Below are positions 1-4,857 of a stretch of 10,330 nucleotides of DNA, piece after piece. Source of the DNA: Acinetobacter sp. (GTDB lineage Bacteria; Pseudomonadota; Gammaproteobacteria; Pseudomonadales; Moraxellaceae); the NCBI GenBank assembly GCA_030152605.1, contig JASLJB010000071.1:1-10330 (forward strand), written 5' to 3'. The notes beneath the pieces were generated by a model. It did not search any database. It worked only from the letters and a program-made list of their open reading frames with translations, and was not told the DNA's origin. The translations under genes and the position numbers were made by a program. Position 1 is the stretch's first letter. Every line of letters begins with the position of its first letter.

Positions 1-739
1 CATGCGTGCTGGCGATGGTGATGACTTTGCGCTGCGCCAAACACCAATCTTGTTTTAAGGCTACAGCCTGTTCAATACTGCTTTGCGGGGCGTGAATATC
101 GAACTTGATGCTGCCCAGCACTTGGCTGTGTGCAGCATCAAGACCCAGTTGGATAAAGCGTTGCTGGGTGGCTTGGTCTTGGGCCAAAAGCTGACTCAAG
201 CCCTTGAGCATGGGCGTGGTCAGACTCGGTACCTTGGCATAGGCTTGCGCTGATTTCTCAGACAGGCGTGCATTGATCAATAGACAAGGAACCGCATGCT
301 GCTGTGCTTGATCGATCAGGTTTGGCCACAATTCGGTTTCCACCAACAGTAAAATTTTGGGCTGATATTTTTCAAAAAATGCTGCCACCAAAGCCCTTTG
401 ATCTGCCGGTAAATATACCGCTTGAAATAACGCTGCAGATTGATCATTGCAAAACAGTGCCTTGGCACGTGCCTGCCCGGTTTTGGTGGTATTGGTGACG
501 AGCACCGGATGACCCAAATCCAGATAATGCTGAATCAAAGGCTGAGCGGCATTGGTCTCCCCCACCGATACGGCATGGAACCAAATGCTGTGAGGATTTT
601 TGACCGCTTGGAAAGGCCCAAAACGTTCAAGGCATTCTGTTTGGTAGTCGGCTAAATTCAGGGCACGTTTTTTTATTCGCCATTTATACAAAGGCTTGAT
701 AAGTGATAATGCCGCGTTATACCAAAACGGAGTCGCCAA
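1..739 (-). CDS. waaA: 3-deoxy-D-manno-octulosonic acid (Kdo) transferase, N-terminal part, truncated by the window edge
   Basis: WaaA (KdtA) transfers Kdo from CMP-Kdo to the lipid A precursor at the inner face of the inner membrane. The reading frame is open from 739 to the left edge (246 codons), so the C-terminal CMP-Kdo-binding part is missing. Family landmarks are visible. WFHAVSVGETNA (about residues 53-64) contains the conserved Glu61 thought to be the catalytic base. ETELWPN is at 134-140, and IASTH at the cut edge matches the start of the second GT-B domain. The N-terminus (ATPFWYNAALSLIKPLYK) is the usual weakly hydrophobic membrane-anchoring segment. There is no ATG or GTG near the expected start. 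TTG at 739 fits the family N-terminus and is preceded by AGAAGG with 7 nt spacing. The first in-frame upstream stop is at 788-790. Identity is secure; the TTG start is likely but inferred. Confidence 0.93.
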   Translation of the reverse strand, partial: MATPFWYNAALSLIKPLYKWRIKKRALNLADYQTECLERFGPFQAVKNPHSIWFHAVSVGETNAAQPLIQHYLDLGHPVLVTNTTKTGQARAKALFCNDQSAALFQAVYLPADQRALVAAFFEKYQPKILLLVETELWPNLIDQAQQHAVPCLLINARLSEKSAQAYAKVPSLTTPMLKGLSQLLAQDQATQQRFIQLGLDAAHSQVLGSIKFDIHAPQSSIEQAVALKQDWCLAQRKVITIASTH

Positions 740-746
740 ATGCGTG

Positions 747-752
747 CCTTCT
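747..752 (-). promoter_or_regulatory. Ribosome-binding site that decides the waaA TTG start
   Basis: The minus strand reads AGAAGG, then 7 nt, then TTG at 739. No ATG or GTG in this frame lies between the upstream stop (788-790) and the conserved protein. The site therefore supports TTG initiation. A small inverted repeat (753-768) sits directly against it. Confidence 0.65.
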
Positions 753-777
753 CTGCAAATTTCTGCAGGCAATATAA

Positions 778-816
778 CAAAGCCGAATCATGCAAAGAAA
801 CTATTATTCGGCTTTG
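778..816 (-). terminator. Hairpin terminator after the ene-reductase gene
   Basis: CAAAGCCGAAT (778-788) and ATTCGGCTTTG (806-816) form a perfect 11-bp stem with a 17-nt loop. It begins about 30 nt after the ene-reductase stop codon. On the minus strand the stem is followed by the rather weak TTATATT; on the plus strand a T-rich run follows. It could act in both directions. It ends only 38 nt before the waaA start, so waaA needs either a promoter overlapping the hairpin or read-through. Confidence 0.6.
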
Positions 817-846
817 TGTTGTTTTTAAATGTATTTTTGATCGATC

Positions 847-1902
847 TTAGGCTTCAGCCAATGCCGGATAATCGGTATAACCCGCCGCAGTATCACCATA
901 GAGGGTCGTTGCATCGAGCTGATTAAGCGCAGCATTTTGCATATAGCGCTCCAGTAAGTCTGGATTGGCGATAAATGCCAAACCAAAGGCCACCGCATCG
1001 GCCTGTTGATCTGCCAAAAGTTGCGTCGCAGTATCAAAGTCGAGTTTTTCATTGGCGATCCACGCACCTTGGAACTTGGCTTTTAACACCGGGCTGAGAC
1101 TATCTTCGGCCAGATACTCACGTGCAAAGATAAACGCAATTTTTCGCTGATTGAGCTGTTCCACCACATAACTAAACAGCGCCAAACGGTCTGGGTCAAA
1201 CATATCATGTGCATCGCCGCGTGGTGATAAATGCACGCCGACACGACCCGCACCACAGACTTCGATCAAGGCATCCACTACTTCAAGCATGAAGCGTGCA
1301 CGGTTCTCGATCGAACCGCCATAGCGATCATCACGTTGGTTGCTGTTGAGATATAAAAACTGCTCCACCAGATAGCCATTGGCAGCATGTAGCTCAACCG
1401 CATCAAAACCGGCAGCTTGGGCCAAGATCGCAGACTGTTTATAGTCTTCGATGATCTGTTGAATTTCAGAAATCTCAAGTGCACGTGGTGTGGCATAAGC
1501 ACGTTTTGGGCGCAGCAAACTAACATGACCGGCAGCGGCCACAGCACTGGCAGAAACTGGGGTTTCACCGATGATTTCAGCATCACTGATGCGTCCGACA
1601 TGCCACAGTTGCACGGCGATTTTGGCGCCTTGGGCATGCACAGCATCGGTGATTTTTTTCCATGCCACAGCCTGTTCTTGCTGCCAAAGTCCTGGGGTAT
1701 TGTAGTAACCCGCAGCTTGAGGATTGATGACCGTGGCTTCGGTCAGCAAGAGGCCTGCGTTGGCACGCTGCTGATAATATTCCAGCATCAGCGCATTGGG
1801 AATTCGGTCGGCGCCACTACGCGCGCGCGTTAAAGGAGCAAGTACCAGACGATTTTTAATTTCAAAGTCGCCGATTTTAAGCGGGGATGTGAGTTCAGCC
1901 AT
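847..1902 (-). CDS. Old Yellow Enzyme-family FMN-dependent ene-reductase (NemA/XenB-like)
   Basis: This 351-residue protein is a flavin-dependent NAD(P)H oxidoreductase that would reduce activated C=C bonds or nitro compounds in the cytoplasm. It is a single TIM barrel. Visible motifs are PLTRARS (23-29, FMN-contacting Thr25), VQLWHVGR (97-104), HAANGY (172-177, the His/Asn substrate-binding pair and following Tyr), RYGGSIENRARF (193-204), VGVHLSPRGDAHDM (221-234) and FIANPDLLERY (310-320). In most family members FGR or FGK precedes FIANPDL; here it is FGLA, so the usual FMN-phosphate-binding basic residue is Leu308. I chose ATG 1902 over an in-frame ATG at 1941. It has GAGG 5 nt upstream and gives the usual MAELTSPLKIGDFEIKNR N-terminus. 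The gene lies 56 nt after the ArsR regulator and probably shares its transcript. The exact substrate cannot be told. Confidence 0.93.
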   Translation of the reverse strand: MAELTSPLKIGDFEIKNRLVLAPLTRARSGADRIPNALMLEYYQQRANAGLLLTEATVINPQAAGYYNTPGLWQQEQAVAWKKITDAVHAQGAKIAVQLWHVGRISDAEIIGETPVSASAVAAAGHVSLLRPKRAYATPRALEISEIQQIIEDYKQSAILAQAAGFDAVELHAANGYLVEQFLYLNSNQRDDRYGGSIENRARFMLEVVDALIEVCGAGRVGVHLSPRGDAHDMFDPDRLALFSYVVEQLNQRKIAFIFAREYLAEDSLSPVLKAKFQGAWIANEKLDFDTATQLLADQQADAVAFGLAFIANPDLLERYMQNAALNQLDATTLYGDTAAGYTDYPALAEA

Positions 1903-1907
1903 ATGTG

Positions 1908-1911
1908 CCTC
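1908..1911 (-). promoter_or_regulatory. Ribosome-binding site of the ene-reductase gene
   Basis: GAGG on the minus strand stands 5 nt before ATG 1902. It favours this start over the in-frame ATG at 1941, which falls in the loop of the 1933-1952 hairpin. Confidence 0.6.
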
Positions 1912-1932
1912 GACGCTGAGTCTTGAGCCTAC

Positions 1933-1952
1933 CCAGATCAAACCTGATCCGG
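1933..1952 (-). other. Intercistronic RNA hairpin between the ArsR gene and the ene-reductase gene
   Basis: On the minus-strand transcript CCGGAUCA pairs with UGAUCUGG across a GGUU loop, giving eight pairs with one G-U wobble. No U-tract follows, so this is not an ordinary terminator. It could affect mRNA processing or the relative expression of the two genes. Function is inferred only from position. Confidence 0.4.
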
Positions 1953-1958
1953 TGCAAA

Positions 1959-2258
1959 CTAAAGTGCGTTTTTTAAGTGGTCGATATATTGCTGAATGAG
2001 AACTTCATTGCGGGAAAAGTATGACCATTGACCATACTTTTCCACTTGAATTAAACCGGCCTGTTGTAAAACGGACAAATGATTTGACATGGTCGATTGG
2101 GAAACTTTTCCCAAGCGCTCAATATGTCCGGCACAAACGCCGCGTTTAAAGTCACCATATTCCTCAGTCGGCAAATATTGGGCTGGATTTTTAAGCCAAC
2201 TTAAAATTTGTCGCCGAATCGGATTGGCCAAGGCTTTAAATATTAAATCAATATCCAT
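1959..2258 (-). CDS. ArsR-family winged-helix transcriptional regulator
   Basis: This 99-residue protein has the layout of a small ArsR/SmtB-type repressor. It begins MDIDLIFKALANPIRRQIL, the typical first helix. The helix-turn-helix follows at about 51-70, with recognition helix STMSNHLSVLQQAGLI. A wing strand runs at about 71-82 (QVEKYGQWSYF), then a C-terminal dimerisation helix. It lacks the CxC metal motif of classical ArsR. Its only cysteine is Cys42 (GVCAGHI), just before the DNA-binding helices. An in-frame TGA lies two codons upstream of ATG 2258, which fixes the start; no strong Shine-Dalgarno sequence is seen. It sits 56 nt ahead of the ene-reductase gene on the same strand and has a palindromic array upstream. 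I infer that it represses itself and the enzyme gene and may sense electrophiles or oxidants through Cys42. Confidence 0.9.
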   Translation of the reverse strand: MDIDLIFKALANPIRRQILSWLKNPAQYLPTEEYGDFKRGVCAGHIERLGKVSQSTMSNHLSVLQQAGLIQVEKYGQWSYFSRNEVLIQQYIDHLKNAL

Positions 2259-2311
2259 AGTTCAGACACATTCAATCCACAGCAAAGCTCATTGCAGCAG
2301 CTGCACCTACT

Positions 2312-2361
2312 ATATCGTATTTTTGCGATATTAATATCGTTTTTTTTAGATATTAACATCG
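2312..2361 (-). promoter_or_regulatory. Putative ArsR operator: repeated ATATCG/CGATAT palindromes upstream of the regulator
   Basis: CGATATTAATATCG (2326-2339) is a perfect 14-bp palindrome. A near copy, AGATATTAACATCG (2348-2361, two differences), starts 22 bp away, about two helical turns. A further half-site ATATCG (2312-2317) forms an inverted repeat with CGATAT (2326-2331). Dimeric winged-helix repressors of this class bind such AT-rich inverted repeats. A possible -10, TATAGT on the minus strand (2309-2314), overlaps one edge, but no good -35 is seen. The assignment to this regulator is inferred. Confidence 0.6.
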
Positions 2362-2433
2362 CACCCTAAAAACACGTTATAAAATATGCTGTTCTGCCAT
2401 GCAATCGAGCCTGCTTAAATTGCCAAATTGAGC

Positions 2434-3529
2434 TTAGACACCTTGCTTCAAACTGGCTTCAATAAAACGATCTAAATCGCCATCTAATACTGCGCTGGTG
2501 TTTGAAGTTTCAACACTGGTACGCAAGTCTTTAATACGTGAATCATCTAATACATAAGAGCGAATCTGACTGCCCCAACCGATATCCGACTTCGAGTCTT
2601 CAAGTGCTTGGGCGGCTTCGTTACGCTTTTGCATTTCCAATTCATAGAGCTTGGCACGTAACTGCTTCCATGCTTGGTCACGGTTGGCGTGCTGTGAGCG
2701 TTGGTTCTGACAGGCCACCACGATACCTGTGGGCGCATGGGTTAAACGCACTGCAGAGTCAGTTTTGTTAATATGCTGACCACCGGCACCAGAGGCGCGG
2801 TAAGTATCTGTACGTACATCAGACGGATTGATATCAATATCGATATTGTCATCGACTTCAGGCGATACAAATACCGCAGAGAACGAGGTATGACGGCGAT
2901 TGCCTGAGTCAAACGGTGACTTACGCACTAAACGATGCACGCCACTTTCTGTTCTCAACCAACCAAAGGCAAACTCACCTTCAACACGAATCGTCGCAGA
3001 CTTGATCCCCGCGACATCACCGTCAGACACTTCCATCAAATCGGCTTTAAAGCCGTGACGTTCGATCCAACGCAAATACATACGTAACAACATCGAGGCC
3101 CAGTCTTGGGCTTCTGTACCACCAGAACCAGATTGGATCTCAAGGAAACAAGGGTTTGGGTCCATCGGATGATTGAACATACGACGGAATTCGAGTCCGG
3201 CCAACTCACTTTCTGCAGTTTCAAGTTCAGACTGCACATCTTCAAGTAGGCTTTCATCATCAGCTTCAACCGCAAGGTCCAGCATGGCTTGCGCATCATC
3301 GAGCTGCTCTGCCAAGCGATCTAAAACGTTGAGTACGTTTTCAAGTTCGCCTTTTTCTTTGGCCATCGCCTGTGCGCGACTTTGATCATTCCAGATGGCT
3401 GGATCTTCTAACTCACGTAGTACCTCTTCTAAACGCTCTTTTTTCAGATCGTAGTCAAAGATACCCCCGTAATGTATGACCACGGTCGCTTAAGTCTTTT
3501 AATTGGTTTAGATAGGGATTAATTTCCAC
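2434..3529 (-). CDS. prfB: Peptide chain release factor 2, with programmed +1 frameshift
   Basis: RF2 recognises UGA and UAA stop codons in the ribosomal A site and triggers release of the finished protein. Translation starts at GTG 3529 (AGGA 8 nt upstream) and reads 24 codons ending LRGYL up to an in-frame TGA at 3455-3457. It then shifts +1 by skipping T3457 and continues DYDLKKERLEE to the stop at 2434. The joined product is 364 residues, against 365 in E. coli. Landmarks are SPF at 204-206 (stop-codon recognition) and GGQ at 249-251 (peptidyl-tRNA hydrolysis). The residue matching E. coli position 246 is Ala (YRASGAGGQ), the common form rather than the Thr of E. coli K-12. Low RF2 favours the frameshift, giving autoregulation (known for the family). 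No clear terminator follows before the ArsR promoter region. Confidence 0.97.
3454..3469 (-). promoter_or_regulatory. prfB programmed +1 frameshift site
   Basis: The minus strand reads CGGGGGTATCTTTGAC. An internal Shine-Dalgarno-like GGGGG is followed by TAT, the slippery CTT codon, the in-frame TGA and C. This matches the E. coli site (AGGGGGTATCTTTGAC) except for the first base. The frame before the TGA encodes the RF2 N-terminus and the +1 frame after it encodes the rest. Confidence 0.97.
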
Positions 3530-3537
3530 GTGTTCGA

Positions 3538-3541
3538 TCCT
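3538..3541 (-). promoter_or_regulatory. Ribosome-binding site that decides the prfB GTG start
   Basis: AGGA on the minus strand lies 8 nt upstream of GTG 3529. There is no ATG in the 0-frame before the frameshift site. The GTG gives VEINPYLNQL, which lines up with the N-terminus of E. coli RF2 (MFEINPVNNRI). Confidence 0.7.
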
Positions 3542-3563
3542 ATTCGAGTTTAAAAAGCGCTTA

Positions 3564-3594
3564 ATTCTAACATACAGTGAATCTATCTACACAA
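3564..3594 (-). promoter_or_regulatory. Possible sigma-70 promoter of prfB
   Basis: On the minus strand TAGAAT (3564-3569, five of six to the -10 consensus) is preceded by TTGTGT (3589-3594) with a long 19-bp spacer. The leader would be roughly 30 nt. The long spacer and poor -35 make this tentative. Confidence 0.35.
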
Positions 3595-3796
3595 ATTCTG
3601 CTCAGGACGATTTTCAAATTAATTGCCCCACCACACCGACCACACAGCAGTTCAGGCAGCCGTAATATTGAACAAATGATTAAAAGATTACTGCAGCGAC
3701 TTGTTGATTTTGTAATCTAAATACAGGTTTTAACATTCAAATGCCACAATGAAGCAGACCCACCACCAACCAAAAGGTCAAAGTTAATTTTCCTAA

Positions 3797-3817
3797 AAAT
3801 AAAACACGGTTTTATTT
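3797..3817. repeat. Perfect 9-bp inverted repeat upstream of the porin gene
   Basis: AAATAAAAC and GTTTTATTT flank a 3-nt ACG centre. The site lies about 110 bp upstream of the predicted porin transcription start. As RNA the stem would be weak because it is nearly all A-U. A protein-binding palindrome is as likely as a terminator. Confidence 0.45.
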
Positions 3818-3848
3818 CGATAGTTTTCAAAAACTTAAATGTACAATA

Positions 3849-3882
3849 TTACATAAATTTACTAATATTACGGTTCGGTTAC
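3849..3882 (+). promoter_or_regulatory. Helically phased TTAC array, candidate activator-binding site of the porin promoter
   Basis: TTAC occurs at 3849, 3859, 3868 and 3879, with spacings of 10, 9 and 11 bp. All copies are on one face of the helix, and the last ends 11 bp before the -35 box. Two of them lie in the longer repeat AATATTAC (3845-3852 and 3864-3871). Tandem 10-bp half-sites in this position are typical of OmpR/PhoB-type regulators at porin genes. Which protein binds is inferred. Confidence 0.45.
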
Positions 3883-3892
3883 GCTGTAAAGA

Positions 3893-3920
3893 TTGACGTG
3901 ACGAAAAATTACTCTAGACT
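3893..3920 (+). promoter_or_regulatory. Sigma-70-type promoter of the porin gene
   Basis: TTGACG (3893-3898, five of six to the -35 consensus) and TAGACT (3915-3920, four of six to the -10) are 16 bp apart. This predicts a start near 3927 and a 5' leader of about 55 nt. The strong -35 agrees with the expected high expression of an outer-membrane protein. Confidence 0.6.
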
Positions 3921-3981
3921 GCACTTGTAACAAAAGATGTTTTTTAGCGGAATTCAACATATTTTCTGAGGGGAAATAGAG

Positions 3982-4746
3982 ATGAAAAAATTAGCCGTAG
4001 TATCAGCCTTACTTTCAGTTTGCGCATTTTCTGCAACTGCACACGCTTACCAAGCGGAAGTTGGCGGTTCTTATACATTTACAGATTTTGATAACAACAG
4101 TGACACACACAGCTTTGGTATTGATGGAACTTATTACTTCAAACCCGTTCAAACACGTAACGCACCTTTAAACGAAGCTGCATTTTTAGACCGTGCAAGC
4201 AACGCAAGTGCAAAAGTTGATTACGCAGACAACAGCGGTGTAAAAAACTCTTACTTCGGCGCTGGTGTTGAAGTGTTTATTCCAGATTCAGACTTCTATG
4301 CAAGTGCGCATGCAGGTCGTGACGAACTTAAAGTCAAAGACGCAGGTAAAAACCGCGTAACCACTTACGGTGCTGAAATCGGTTATCTTCCAACACCTGG
4401 CCTACTTTTGGCTCTTGGTGTAACTGGTTACGACCAAAAAGATGGTAAAGACGGCGCAGATCCAACAGTACGTGCTAAATATGTGACTCAAGTGGGTCAA
4501 CATGACATGAACTTCGAAGCTGCTGGTGCTTTCGGTGATCTCGACGAATATAGCGTTCGTGCTGATTACTACATCGACAAAACTTTAAGTTTTGGTGTTG
4601 ATTACTACAACAACGATCTTTCTGATCAAGACGTTTGGGGTATTTCTGCGAAGAAATTCCTACAACAAAACGTGAGCCTAGAAGGTCGCATCGGTTTCGG
4701 TGACAACGAAAACACTTACGGTGTTCGCGCAGCTTACCGCTTCTAA
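3982..4746 (+). CDS. Putative outer-membrane beta-barrel porin
   Basis: This 254-residue protein has a classical signal peptide: MKK, a hydrophobic core, then Ala-His-Ala at 20-22 with likely cleavage before Tyr23. Cys14 is preceded by Val, so there is no lipobox. The mature part (about 232 residues) has alternating beta-strand patterns such as YQAEVGGSYTF, KNSYFGAGVEVFI and TYGAEIGYL, and ends AAYRF with the C-terminal Phe needed for outer-membrane insertion. It resembles a family annotated as putative porin in Acinetobacter, with SFGIDGTYYF and PLNEAAFL near the N-terminus. I cannot name the substrate. The start is well supported by GAGGGGA (3968-3974), 7 nt before ATG. Codon choice (CGT, GGT and AAC rich) suggests high expression. 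It is the only plus-strand gene here and ends just before a strong terminator. Confidence 0.85.
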   Translation: MKKLAVVSALLSVCAFSATAHAYQAEVGGSYTFTDFDNNSDTHSFGIDGTYYFKPVQTRNAPLNEAAFLDRASNASAKVDYADNSGVKNSYFGAGVEVFIPDSDFYASAHAGRDELKVKDAGKNRVTTYGAEIGYLPTPGLLLALGVTGYDQKDGKDGADPTVRAKYVTQVGQHDMNFEAAGAFGDLDEYSVRADYYIDKTLSFGVDYYNNDLSDQDVWGISAKKFLQQNVSLEGRIGFGDNENTYGVRAAYRF

Positions 4747-4768
4747 TTCGCGCCTCAGCTTAGATATC

Positions 4769-4797
4769 AAAAAACCGCTCTCATGAGCGGTTTTTTT
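4769..4797. terminator. Bidirectional intrinsic terminator between the porin gene and recJ
   Basis: AAAAAACCGCTC (4769-4780) pairs with GAGCGGTTTTTT (4785-4796) around the loop TCAT. The stem has a 6-bp GC-rich core, with an A-run on one side and a T-run on the other. It starts 22 nt after the porin stop and lies about 60 nt beyond the recJ stop on the opposite strand, so it can end both convergent transcripts. Confidence 0.92.
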
Positions 4798-4857
4798 AGG
4801 GCTGTTTAAAAATTTGTGTTGGATAGATCAAAGCAGTATTACAGCGGGACAGCACTT

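Larger units (their letters stand above)
3530..3981. other. 452-base AT-rich divergent intergenic region between prfB and the porin gene
   Basis: No convincing reading frame or RNA gene is seen here. The left end (about 3530-3594) holds the prfB start signals. The right end (about 3797-3981) holds a perfect hairpin (3797-3817), a phased TTAC array (3849-3882), the porin promoter and its ribosome-binding site. In the middle (about 3600-3790) I see nothing I can name. Confidence 0.6.

Noticed and set aside
1417..1833. 138-codon plus-strand open frame inside the ene-reductase gene
   Set aside because: It is antisense to a well-conserved enzyme, has no recognisable domain and no ribosome-binding site that I can see. 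It is best explained as a shadow frame.
1939..1941. ATG 1941 as the start of the ene-reductase
   Set aside because: It adds 13 residues not typical of the family and lies in a hairpin loop. ATG 1902 has GAGG at good spacing.
2325..2347. CGATATTAATATCG followed by eight Ts as a plus-strand terminator
   Set aside because: The palindrome has no room for a loop and is nearly all A-T, so it would be unstable as RNA. No plus-strand gene precedes it, and a DNA operator fits better.
3481..3483. ATG 3483 as the start of prfB
   Set aside because: It gives MVIHYGGIF in place of the conserved RF2 N-terminus, has no ribosome-binding site and lies in the frame entered only after the +1 shift.
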